NCBI RefSeq assembly: GCF_013343715.1
Contig: NZ_JABUNR010000007.1
Coordinates: forward strand, 1-64,000
Source: Mesobacillus harenae
Lineage (GTDB): Bacteria; Bacillota; Bacilli; Bacillales; Cytobacillaceae
Length of the DNA: 64,000 bases
Direction of reading: 5' to 3'
A model generated the notes under the pieces. The model did not search any database and had not been told where the DNA came from. It worked only from the letters and a program-made list of their open reading frames with translations. This document shows, one piece after another, positions 45,028 through 53,433 of this stretch. Numbering within the stretch: the first letter of the stretch is position 1; each line of letters begins with the position of its first letter. The position numbers were made by a program, and so were the translations under genes.

Positions 45028-46824
45028 TTAGATCTCACAAGCAAAAGTAACGATTGAACCTCTTAGCCTTTGGGCTTCCTTATAGGTACAGCGGTTATGA
45101 ACAACATCTAATCCAGCTTCGCCAGCAATTCTTGCTGCTTCTGGAGAAATAACGCCTTCTTGAAGCCAGAATACTTTAACGTCCGCGACTGCAGCTTCCT
45201 TAGCAACCTCGATGGCTGCCTCAGGGCTTCTGAATACTTGAACTACATCAATGGCAAATGGGATTGAAACTAAATCAGGGTAGGCCGTCTCCCCAAGAAC
45301 CTCTGTTTCACGTGGGTTTACTGGAACAATTTTATAGCCTAGGCGCTGCATTTTACGAGCCAGCCTGTTGCTCGGTCGCGATGGATTGCTGCTTAGCCCA
45401 ACAATCGCCAGGGTTTTTGCCCGCTGTTGTTCTTTTCCTTCAACAACCTCTTTGACGAACGGAGATTGAAGTGCCCAGCGTATCACACCTTCATCATTTA
45501 CCGTGATTTCAGCTTGCTCTCCATTGGAGGAAAGACCAGTCGCTGCGTGGATCGCTTTATCCAAATCATTTGCTATATCTCTGATTGATTCAATTCCAAC
45601 TGATAGCCTGATTAATTCCTCTGTAACTCCAGTTAACTCAAGTTCTTCAGCACTCAGCTGCTGATGAGTGGTCGATGCAGGGTGGATGATCAATGACTTT
45701 GCATCCCCGACATTGGCAACATGAGACCAAAGGGCAACATTATCAATCAGCTTTTTACCAGCATCCCGACCTCCTTTTATTCCAAAGTTCACGATAGAAC
45801 CGAAGCCGTTTTGCAGGTATTTTTTTGCTAGTTCATGTGATTGGTGATTTTCCAGTCCAGGATAGGAAACCCACTCAACAGCTGGGTGGCCGTTTAAATA
45901 CTCAGCTAGCTCTTGTGCATTACGGTTGTGTTTCTCCACCCTCAAGTGAAGAGTTTCTAGTCCTTGTATTAAATTGAATGCATTATACGGGCTTAAACAT
46001 GAACCAAAGTCTCTCAAAAGCTGTACACGAAGCTTAGTGCTGAATGCCAATGTTCCGAAGTCAAAGGCATAACGGATGCCGTTATAGCTTTTGTCAGGTT
46101 CAGTAAATGCTGGGAACTTTTCACTATTCCAGTTGAAGCGCCCGCCATCGACTACCAGGCCGCCGATTGTTGTCCCATGGCCGCCAATCCACTTTGTAGC
46201 CGAATGGATGACAATATCAGCTCCCCATGTGATCGGTTTGCAAACATATGGCGAGGCGAATGTGTTATCGATAATGAGCGGAATCCCCGCTTCATGAGCA
46301 ATGTTTGCAACATTTTCTACATCCAGCACCTGCAGGCTTGGGTTTCCGATAATTTCACCATAAAGTGCTTTTGTTTTTGGTGTAATAGCCTTACGGAAGT
46401 TCTCCGGGTCCTTCGGGTCTACAAAGTGAACTTTAATTCCATAGCGTGGAAGAGTAGTAGAAAATAGATTATATGTACCACCGTATAAATTAGTAGCTGC
46501 TACAATTTCATCTCCTGCACTCGCAATATTCATAATTGAAAGGGCAATCGCGGCCATTCCTGATGAAGTTGCAACCGCTGCGACCCCATCTTCCAGAAGG
46601 GCAATCCGTTTTTCAAGCACATCCACTGTCGGGTTACCAATTCTAGAATAAATATTTCCTGGCTCATCTAGCGAAAATAGGCCTTGAGCATGATCAGTGT
46701 TGTGGAATACATAAGAGCTAGTTTGATATATAGGTACAGCCCTTGACCCTGTTGTCGGATCAGGCGATTGCCCGCCGTGTAGTAAAACAGTTTCCAAATC
46801 ATAGCTTTCAAATTGCTTAGTCAT
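45028..46824 (-). CDS. metY: O-acetylhomoserine sulfhydrylase fused to a CoA-binding domain
   Basis: This 598-residue protein has two parts. Residues 1-430 are a complete Cys/Met-metabolism PLP enzyme of MetY type: HGGQSPDPTTGSRAVPIYQT, SSGMAAIA, the PLP lysine in SATKWIGGHGT and the C-terminal LSVGIESIRDI. It makes homocysteine from O-acetylhomoserine and sulfide. Residues about 455-598 are a separate CoA-binding (Rossmann-like YccU/CoA_binding_2) domain with VGLSSNPSRPSNRLARKMQ and VHNRCTYKE. Normally that domain is a stand-alone protein. The ATG at 46824 follows AGGGGG with normal spacing. It is the first gene after two SAM riboswitches. Confidence 0.9.
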   Translation of the reverse strand: MTKQFESYDLETVLLHGGQSPDPTTGSRAVPIYQTSSYVFHNTDHAQGLFSLDEPGNIYSRIGNPTVDVLEKRIALLEDGVAAVATSSGMAAIALSIMNIASAGDEIVAATNLYGGTYNLFSTTLPRYGIKVHFVDPKDPENFRKAITPKTKALYGEIIGNPSLQVLDVENVANIAHEAGIPLIIDNTFASPYVCKPITWGADIVIHSATKWIGGHGTTIGGLVVDGGRFNWNSEKFPAFTEPDKSYNGIRYAFDFGTLAFSTKLRVQLLRDFGSCLSPYNAFNLIQGLETLHLRVEKHNRNAQELAEYLNGHPAVEWVSYPGLENHQSHELAKKYLQNGFGSIVNFGIKGGRDAGKKLIDNVALWSHVANVGDAKSLIIHPASTTHQQLSAEELELTGVTEELIRLSVGIESIRDIANDLDKAIHAATGLSSNGEQAEITVNDEGVIRWALQSPFVKEVVEGKEQQRAKTLAIVGLSSNPSRPSNRLARKMQRLGYKIVPVNPRETEVLGETAYPDLVSIPFAIDVVQVFRSPEAAIEVAKEAAVADVKVFWLQEGVISPEAARIAGEAGLDVVHNRCTYKEAQRLRGSIVTFACEI

Positions 46825-46965
46825 TTTAAATTTCCCCCTCATAGGTTATCTGATCTAACGTTATTATTTCCTTCTAAATAAACCTGTTTACTTGGTTTAG
46901 TTCAAACACAGTATCTCCTTCCAGATAATTGGATGGTGCCTGTCACCTTCCAATTAACTGGAATG

Positions 46966-47122
46966 AAAAAAGAACCCTCTTTGATAAGAAGAGGGTTCTT
47001 TATGCCTCCCCTTATCTTTCAGACGAATTTCGTCTGCAGGAATTAGCACCTTTTCAAGGATCACCTTGAAGGTTGCCGGGCATCATAGGGCCTATTCCCT
47101 CCGCCTCTCTGGATAAGAGTCT
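46966..47122 (-). promoter_or_regulatory. SAM-I riboswitch (S-box) 1, gene-proximal
   Basis: On the minus strand CTCTTATCCAGAGAGGCGGA opens the P1/P2 region, followed by GGCCCTATGATGCCCGGCAA, the conserved S-box core, the pseudoknot arm TTGAAAAGGTGCTAATTCC, CAGACGAAATTCGTCTG (P4) and AGATAAGGG closing P1. The terminator hairpin AGAACCCTC/GAGGGTTCT with T run lies at 46966-47002. SAM binding stabilises P1, so the terminator forms and the metY operon is switched off. Confidence 0.95.
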
Positions 47123-47162
47123 TTATTCAATTAATGCGTTAATTGTTTAATCTATAAAACTA

Positions 47163-47191
47163 ATCTTAGTTGACCTAAACGGTAAAGTCAA
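47163..47191 (-). promoter_or_regulatory. Promoter for SAM riboswitch 1
   Basis: On the minus strand TTGACT (47186-47191), a 17-base spacer and TAAGAT (47163-47168). GTTGAC and GTCAAC arms around the -35 form an inverted repeat. It lies 41 bases upstream of riboswitch 1, between the two modules. Confidence 0.6.
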
Positions 47192-47271
47192 CCATAAAGT
47201 GAAATTTTTACCACACATCCAATTACTGATCTTCACATCTAGAGTAACTCCCCTGGAGCTTGTGACACATT

Positions 47272-47424
47272 AAAAAGAGCCCTCCTGATAAGAAGAGGGC
47301 TCTGAATTCCTCCCCTTATCTTTCAGGCGAATTTCGCCTGCAGGAATTAGCACCTTTTCAAGGATCACCTTGAAGGTTGCCGGGCATCATAGGGCCTATT
47401 CCCTCCGCCTCTCTGGATAAGAGT
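47272..47424 (-). promoter_or_regulatory. SAM-I riboswitch (S-box) 2, promoter-proximal
   Basis: The aptamer is almost identical to riboswitch 1 (one changed base pair in the P4 stem, GGCGAAATTCGCC versus GACGAAATTCGTC). Its terminator is a separate hairpin AGAGCCCTC/GAGGGCTCT (47276-47303) with a T run. The two modules are head to tail, about 300 bases apart, and clearly arose by duplication of one module. Confidence 0.95.
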
Positions 47425-47431
47425 TATATAT

Positions 47432-47446
47432 AATTTTCTGAATGTT
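47432..47446 (-). promoter_or_regulatory. CodY-like box between promoter and riboswitch 2
   Basis: AATTTTCTGAATGTT matches 13 of 15 positions of the CodY consensus AATTTTCWGAAAATT. It lies just downstream of the expected transcription start, where bound CodY could block elongation. Such matches also occur by chance in AT-rich DNA. Confidence 0.35.
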
Positions 47447-47469
47447 TTAATCATTATTCGTTGAGACTG

Positions 47470-47498
47470 ATTTTATTATACTTTGACACATATGTCAA
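47470..47498 (-). promoter_or_regulatory. Promoter for SAM riboswitch 2
   Basis: On the minus strand a perfect TTGACA (47493-47498), a 17-base spacer and TAAAAT (47470-47475). The -35 is part of a palindrome TTGACA/TGTCAA (47483-47498). It drives transcription through both riboswitch modules. Confidence 0.7.
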
Positions 47499-47528
47499 CT
47501 ATTAATTTATTATTTTATCAATATGCCT

Positions 47529-49359
47529 TTAGCTGCCTTCTGGGGATGGGACAAAAGAATTGGCATTGCCTTTTAGCTGACTGTTAAACAGCTCTGAATA
47601 GAACCCTTTCTGGTTTAGTAACTCTTTGTGTGAACCTTTTTCAATGATTTTCCCCTCTTCGATTACTAGGATTTGGTCTGCTTGCTGAATTGTATTCAGC
47701 CGGTGTGCAATAATGAAGGATGTTCTTCCTTTCATCAATCTTTGAAGCGCTTCTTGAATTTTTAATTCTGTTATTGTATCAATACTACTGGTGGCTTCAT
47801 CGAGTATTAAAATGGAGGGATCGGTAAGAATTGCTCTTGCAATTGATAAAAGCTGTCTTTGGCCTTGGCTAATTCCGCTGCCTTCCTGGTCTAATAATGT
47901 ATCATATCCTTGAGGAAGCCTCATAATAAACGAGTCCGCATTGGCTAATTTCGCCGCCTCTTCAACTTCTTCATTATCAGCATCAAGGCGCCCATAGCGG
48001 ATGTTCTCCCTAATTGTTCCCTGGAATAAATACGAGTCCTGCAGGACAAAAGCCATTTGCTTTCTTAGGCTATTTCGCTTAATCCTTGATAGCTCGTATC
48101 CATCCATCAGGATCGTACCATCATCTGGTTCATAAAACCGGGACAATAAGTTAATGATGGTTGTCTTGCCGGCGCCCGTTGGCCCTACCAGTGCAACAGT
48201 TTCGCCCGGGGCAACGCGAAAGTTGAGACCGGAAACGACATCAGTTTCTTGTCCATATGAAAAGGTAACTTTTTTGAACTCCACTTCCCCCTTTAAAAGA
48301 GAGACACTTTTAGCCCCCTTTTCATCGGAACTTTCTTCTTCCTCATCTAATATAGCAAACACTCGATTGGCTCCAGCTACGGCTGACAGAAGTGTATTAA
48401 ACTGGTTGGATAAGTCATTAAGAGGTCTAGTAAACTGTCGTGAATATTCAGTGAACACAACAATTATACCAATTGAAATGGATCCATTTAAAGCCAGGAT
48501 CCCCCCAACCGCCGCTACAATGGCAAAGCTCAGATTATTTAGCACGGTCATCAGCTTAGGAATAAATCCGGCATAAGTTTGTGCCCAATAGCCAGCCTGC
48601 TTTAAGCGTTCACTCTTCTGTAAAAATTCTCCGACAACACGATGTTCCTGAGAAAACGTTTTAATTATCCTTTGTCCGGAAATGGTCTCTTCAATATAAC
48701 CATTTAACTCCCCTAGATTTAGCTGCTGTTCTTTATAGAGACGGCCTGTCCTTCCGGTAATCCATTTCATCCCAAAGAACATTAAGGGGACGATCGTAAG
48801 TGTCACCAGGGTTAATAATGGACTAAGCCATAGCATTACGGCAATCGTTCCGATTAGTGTCAAAACACTGGAAATAATTTGTATTATAGAACTATTTAGT
48901 GTTGTACTAACGTTTTCGATATCATTAGTAACTCGGCTCATTAGCTCTCCATGCTGCCGCTTATCAAAAAAGTGGATCGGCAGGCTGTGAAAGTGCTGAA
49001 ATAAAAGGCTTCTCATTCGGTATATTGTACTCTGAGCAATTCCAATCATCCAGAAGTTCTGCAGCCACAGTGCAAGAGAGTGTAAAAGGTAAACGGCTGT
49101 TAAGCCAGCCAAAAGAGTGAACAGCCCATTTGACTTGCCTTCGACAATATAATCATCTATTGCCATCCCGATCATGTAAGGGCCCAGCAGTCCGAGTGCT
49201 GAGCTGGCCGCCACCATCAACAGGACCAAGAAGAGCATGCCCTTTTGGACAGAAAAACCCCCAAATTCTCTTTAATGTTCCGCCCAGTTTAGAAGGCTTG
49301 AGTACTTCCCCTTTTGGTTTTTCTGATTTAGACTGGAAAGAGTGCCTATTACTTCTCAT
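47529..49359 (-). CDS. YfiC-like ABC exporter subunit, interrupted by a frameshift
   Basis: From 49238 down the frame is intact for 569 residues: membrane helices, Walker A GPTGAGKTT, signature ISQGQRQLLSIARA, Walker B ILILDEATSSID and AHRLNTI. The expected N-terminus (KLGGTLKRIWGFF...) lies in another frame starting at ATG 49359, directly after the partner's stop codon and with AAGGAGAG before it. The two frames join at the homopolymer GGGGGTTTTT (49253-49262), so one extra base has shifted the frame. Without it the product would be about 610 residues, as in YfiC. It may be a sequencing error, a real mutation or slippage. The ISQGQ signature is a variant of LSGGQ. Confidence 0.82.
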
Positions 49360-51081
49360 TTAATTGGCACTCTCCTTTCCAAACTGGGATTGATAAATAT
49401 CTCTGTAAAGATCTGAGTTTTTCATTAGCTCCTGAGGGCTGCCCTCCGCCAGCAAGCTGCCATCATCGATAAGCAGAATTTTATCCGTTTTCATGGCTGT
49501 GCTGATTTTTTGCGTAATAATAAAGGTTGTACACGTATACCCCTTAAGGGCTGCAAGCAGCTTTCGTTCTGTTTTTAAATCCAACGCACTTGTGCTGTCA
49601 TCTAAAAGTAAGATTTTCGGCCTCCTGACCAGTGCTCTGGCAATAGAAAGCCTCTGCTTTTGCCCTCCTGACAGATTTACTCCCCTTTGGCCTAAAAGTG
49701 TATGATATTTTTCCGGTAATTTTTCAATGGTCTCATGAATCTGGGCATTTTCAGCTGCTGTTTTCACATCTTCATCCGTTGCATTTTCTTTGCCCCAAAC
49801 AATATTTGATTTCACACTTCCAGTAAAAAGCAAGGCTTCCTGCGGAACATAACCCAATTGCATGCGCAGTGTCTCGAGCGGAATATCCCTGACATCTTGT
49901 CCATCAACAAGAACTTCACCGGCAGTCACATCGTATAACCTGGGAATCAGCTGAAACAAGGAGGTTTTCCCTGATCCTGTTGCTCCCATTAGAGCCACTG
50001 TCTGACCAGAGTTTACCTTGAAGCTTATGTCCTTTAAAACAGGTATCGTGCTTTCCGGATAATGAAAGGATACAGACCGGAATTCAATCTGCCCATTCAT
50101 TCCTTTATTGGAGATCATGTCACCAGAATCTTTCAAATCAACATCTTCTTCAAACACTTCGGATATCCGGCGGGCTGAAGCCCCTGCCCTAGAAAACACC
50201 ATAATAATAAAAGAAAACATTGAAAAAGCAGTTGTAATTCGTGCAGCATAATTGACGATAGCAACTAATTCTCCTACCTGTATTCCCCCTGTATTGATTT
50301 CTGCTGCACCATACCAAAGGACTACAATAACTCCAAGATTCATGACAAACAGCAAGATTGGGATTGTGGTTTCCGTTAAACGCAGGGCTTTTACTGTGCC
50401 AGCCATTAAGTTTTGATTAGATTCTTCAAATCTATTTTCCTCATGCTCTCCTCTTGCGAAAGCTTTAATCAGCCTCATTCCAGTCAGGTTTTCGCGCATA
50501 ACTCCGTTCACTTTATCCAAGCGTTTCTGTACATTTCCAAACAGACCTGCTGCTTTCTTCATTGCCCATACTAAAAAAATAATTAAAGGTGGCACTATAA
50601 TGGCAAAAATCAATGCCAGTTTGACATTGACCAAAAAGGCCATCACTATACCGCCAATCACCAATAAAGGAGCACGAATTGCGATCCGCAGACTCATAAA
50701 TAAGGTATTTTGCAGCTGATTCACATCATTGGTCATTCTTGTTATGAGTGAGGCATTGGAAAATGTATTAAAATTGGCGAATGAAAATGATTGTACTTTT
50801 TCAAATAAATGTTTCCTAATATCAAATCCAAAATTCTGGCTTGAATGTGCTGCAAGAAAGGAGTTTGTAATCCCCGCGGCAAAGGCAAGGATTGAGGCAG
50901 CCATCATGACTGCTCCCCAAATGATGATGACATGCATATCCCTTTCCATGATCCCATCGTCAATAATCTTGGCCATCAATAGTGGTTGAGCCAGTTCAAC
51001 TGCAAGTTCGATCAGCATCAATGAGAGTGCAGCCGCCATTGGCAGCTTGTATGGTTTTAAGAAGGTAAAAATGGTTTTCAT
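49360..51081 (-). CDS. YfiB-like ABC exporter subunit
   Basis: This 573-residue half-transporter has six helices (about 1-310) and an ATPase with Walker A GATGSGKTS, signature [17 protein letters not shown] and Walker B ILLLDDSTSALD. Asp replaces the usual catalytic Glu after Walker B (LLDDS rather than LLDEA), marking the degenerate site of a heterodimeric exporter. The partner downstream keeps DEA. Length and pairing match Bacillus subtilis YfiB/YfiC. Drug or lipid export is the family role. Confidence 0.9.
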   Translation of the reverse strand: MKTIFTFLKPYKLPMAAALSLMLIELAVELAQPLLMAKIIDDGIMERDMHVIIIWGAVMMAASILAFAAGITNSFLAAHSSQNFGFDIRKHLFEKVQSFSFANFNTFSNASLITRMTNDVNQLQNTLFMSLRIAIRAPLLVIGGIVMAFLVNVKLALIFAIIVPPLIIFLVWAMKKAAGLFGNVQKRLDKVNGVMRENLTGMRLIKAFARGEHEENRFEESNQNLMAGTVKALRLTETTIPILLFVMNLGVIVVLWYGAAEINTGGIQVGELVAIVNYAARITTAFSMFSFIIMVFSRAGASARRISEVFEEDVDLKDSGDMISNKGMNGQIEFRSVSFHYPESTIPVLKDISFKVNSGQTVALMGATGSGKTSLFQLIPRLYDVTAGEVLVDGQDVRDIPLETLRMQLGYVPQEALLFTGSVKSNIVWGKENATDEDVKTAAENAQIHETIEKLPEKYHTLLGQRGVNLSGGQKQRLSIARALVRRPKILLLDDSTSALDLKTERKLLAALKGYTCTTFIITQKISTAMKTDKILLIDDGSLLAEGSPQELMKNSDLYRDIYQSQFGKESAN

Positions 51082-51419
51082 AATCTCATAAGGCCTCCGC
51101 AGTGGTTTTATACCCGTTTATCTTCAAAGGCTCCCGAGTAGGTGGATAATATTTTTCGCATCTCGAATTAGAATACTATTATCATACCTCTTTCTAGTTG
51201 CTTTTTAAATAATTAGAATACTCCAGAGAGAAGCCTGTTCTTCAGTCTTACAAGGGACTTTTCCTGTTTATTTAACGTATAATAATACCTGTTGTTTAAA
51301 AAATGGTTAAAAGTCATAAAATCGTCACTATTGAAAGGCACCCTTACTGAATAAATGAAGTAGCCTTTCCTATATAGCTAAGTTGTCTATAATTAAAATG
51401 ATTTGAAGGAGTATGTTAA
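51082..51419. other. Intergenic region with no gene
   Basis: This AT-rich 338-base divergent region must hold the promoters of the ABC exporter (minus) and the lipoprotein gene (plus). TATAAT at about 51389 precedes the lipoprotein gene but lacks a good -35. No repeats or RNA structure were recognised. Confidence 0.4.
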
Positions 51420-52190
51420 ATGAACAGATTAATTTTACCTTATATTTTATTGGTGTTTATAGCGGCTGGATGCGGAACCTCCGGTGAATCCAATCAGGCT
51501 GGAGAGCCCGAAACAGTACCGGAAATGCTTGAAGTGGAAGTCCGTATAAATCCAGAACAGATCAATACTGGAGAAGAGGTTACAATAGATGCAGTCGTTA
51601 CACAAGGTGAGACGCCTGTTGAAGATGCTGACAGTGTCAAATTTGAAATCACCTCAGAAGGTCTGGAAGAGGGGATCATGCTTGAGGGAAATCATCAAAG
51701 TGATGGTATTTATTCTGTTAAGAAAAGATTTGATCAGACAGGTGTCTACACAGTGATTGCACACGTAACTGCAAGAGACATGCATAATATGCCTAGTCTG
51801 GAGTTTACCGTCGGTTCTCAGGAGACCGATACAGCTCAAGAGCAGCACAGCCATAAGAGTGCAGATGATGGAACGAACGAGGACCATCATCATCATTCCG
51901 GAGTATCAATCGTTCAAACCACTGGTGAAATTAACGCAGGTGAACAAACACTATTAACAGTAAGCATCTCCCAGGATGGAAACCCCCTCTCAGATGCTAG
52001 TGTGCGATTTGAAGTATGGGGTGATGAGGAAACAAAGCATGAGTATATTGATGCAGCTGAAGTTTCCGGAAAGGCTGGCCAATATCAGGCTGCCAAGGTT
52101 TTCCCAGCCGCTGGACGTTACCATGTAATTACACACCTGAAAAAAGATAAACTGCATGACCATTTAGTTGAGGAAATAATTGTGCAATAA
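51420..52190 (+). CDS. YtkA/FixH-like lipoprotein with two domains and a His-rich linker
   Basis: This 256-residue protein has a signal peptide with lipobox AAGC, so it is anchored outside the membrane. Two beta-sandwich domains resembling YtkA/FixH follow (about 35-130 and 165-256, with matching DGIYSVKKRFDQTGVYTVIAHV and AGQYQAAKVFPAAGRYHVITHL). The linker HSHKSADDGTNEDHHHHSG could bind metal. FixH-type proteins are associated with copper and cytochrome oxidase handling, but this protein stands alone. A metal-related role is inference. GGAG precedes the ATG. Confidence 0.82.
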   Translation: MNRLILPYILLVFIAAGCGTSGESNQAGEPETVPEMLEVEVRINPEQINTGEEVTIDAVVTQGETPVEDADSVKFEITSEGLEEGIMLEGNHQSDGIYSVKKRFDQTGVYTVIAHVTARDMHNMPSLEFTVGSQETDTAQEQHSHKSADDGTNEDHHHHSGVSIVQTTGEINAGEQTLLTVSISQDGNPLSDASVRFEVWGDEETKHEYIDAAEVSGKAGQYQAAKVFPAAGRYHVITHLKKDKLHDHLVEEIIVQ

Positions 52191-52194
52191 TTTA

Positions 52195-52235
52195 AACAGG
52201 AGCTAAACCCATTGGTTAAAGCTCCTGTTTTTTTA
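52195..52235 (+). terminator. Rho-independent terminator after the lipoprotein gene
   Basis: AACAGGAGCT and AGCTCCTGTT form a 10-base-pair stem followed by eight T. It separates the converging lipoprotein and thioredoxin-like genes. Confidence 0.9.
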
Positions 52236-52799
52236 TTCTATAAGCTTTTTTAGTCTTTGTTCTATACTTAAGGAAATATCCTCCCATAAACTGAGATTTG
52301 TTTTAAACTGATCAGTGAGTTTAGGAATTATTTCTTTAAATGCAGCCTCATAACCCGGCGCCTCTTTTGACGGCAAGGTTTCTTTCAGCTGCCCTACAAT
52401 CTCTTCCGCTAGCGCCGACCTCGGTCCCCAGCTTGCAATTTCATTCCCATCTCTGTCCATAAATACAATTATCGGAATCGAACGGGACTTTCCATTCGTT
52501 AAGTACCGATCCATTAATTCTAGATTTTCATCCCTGATGAAATACTTTGCTTCAATTAAAGCTTCGTTAGCCACTCTCATAAATATGGGCAGGTTCACCA
52601 TTGCATCCCCGCACCAATCCGCTGTCAAAACCAATGCCTTAAGCTCCTGTTTCTGGAGACCGCGCAAGAAACTGAGCTGCTCTGCTCCCATTTCAAAGGA
52701 ATTATAGATAAAGAGAAGGTTTTCACGGTTGATCTTCATTCCACTTATGTATTCCTCTTTTGATAGTCCTTCACTAAACCAGTCAGACAAGGCTTTCAT
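52233..52799 (-). CDS. Thioredoxin-like protein with a single active-site cysteine
   Basis: This 188-residue protein has a thioredoxin fold (ALVLTADWCGDAMVNLPIF near residue 60 and IPIIVFMDRDGNEIASWGP near 120) of the Thiored_9 type. The active-site position reads Trp62-Cys63-Gly64-Asp65-Ala66, so the second Cys of CxxC is replaced by Ala. It cannot perform the usual dithiol exchange, and may be a reductase working with another thiol or a redox sensor. The ATG at 52799 follows AAGGAG. The reading to 52826 adds a weak start. Confidence 0.82.
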   Translation of the reverse strand: MKALSDWFSEGLSKEEYISGMKINRENLLFIYNSFEMGAEQLSFLRGLQKQELKALVLTADWCGDAMVNLPIFMRVANEALIEAKYFIRDENLELMDRYLTNGKSRSIPIIVFMDRDGNEIASWGPRSALAEEIVGQLKETLPSKEAPGYEAAFKEIIPKLTDQFKTNLSLWEDISLSIEQRLKKLIE

Positions 52800-52865
52800 T
52801 TTATTAATCTCCTTTTTCACGATCATTTTCTTCTTTCTTCAAATTGCTTTGTGCAAAGTAAAAAT

Positions 52866-52902
52866 TTAAAAGGGCGGCACGACAACCCGGCCCGCCCTTT
52901 TT
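52866..52902 (-). terminator. Rho-independent terminator after the DinB-like gene
   Basis: On the minus strand AAAGGGCGG and CCGCCCTTT form a 9-base-pair GC-rich stem, then TTAAATTTT. Confidence 0.75.
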
Positions 52903-52910
52903 CAGGACTT

Positions 52911-53417
52911 CTAATTAACCTCTGTACTAGCTAATTCTGCTTTGATTTCTTCGATCTGTGCTATATGCCGTTTTTCATGGATTCCGATAAACTCTGCAGT
53001 CTGCTTTAGGCTTAAAGGACCGAGCACCGGATGCTGAAGAGACTTTGAAGCAAGTGTTTGATCATCTGATTTGCTTAAAAAAGCTGCTGTATTATCTCTT
53101 GCCCGATCAAGCCTTGCAGCAAGTTCCTCAAAGGTAAAGTAATCTGATTTCGGCTCTATTGGAGCTTTTACTTTTACTGAACGATCTGTATACTTCTCCA
53201 AATTTCTTTCTTTAACAGGCCCTTCGTCACTGCTGCCTTCTTTTTCTAACAATGATACAAAGAAGCGTTCAGTCTGAGCTAAATGGTATAACACCTGGGA
53301 AATGCTCCAACGATCCTCGGCTGGCTTTCGGTTCAGCTGCTCATTCGATAATCCATCGATACTTGAATATAAGTCCTCGCGAGTTGCCTGCAGTCTATTA
53401 ATAATCAATTCATTCAC
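52911..53417 (-). CDS. DinB family protein
   Basis: This 168-residue helical-bundle protein has the DinB_2 pattern with metal-binding His residues: SISQVLYHLAQTE and HEKRHIAQIEEI. The DinB family includes thiol-dependent transferases using bacillithiol. Which reaction this one performs cannot be told. It lies 17 bases downstream of the acyl-CoA ligase gene and probably belongs to that transcription unit. Confidence 0.85.
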   Translation of the reverse strand: MNELIINRLQATREDLYSSIDGLSNEQLNRKPAEDRWSISQVLYHLAQTERFFVSLLEKEGSSDEGPVKERNLEKYTDRSVKVKAPIEPKSDYFTFEELAARLDRARDNTAAFLSKSDDQTLASKSLQHPVLGPLSLKQTAEFIGIHEKRHIAQIEEIKAELASTEVN

Positions 53418-53433
53418 CTTACCTTTTTTGGTT

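Noticed and set aside
49153-49359. A separate 68-residue gene before the YfiC-like subunit
   Set aside because: Its first 35 residues are the missing N-terminus of the YfiC-like exporter. After the G5T5 run the frame turns into nonsense, so it is one frameshifted gene.
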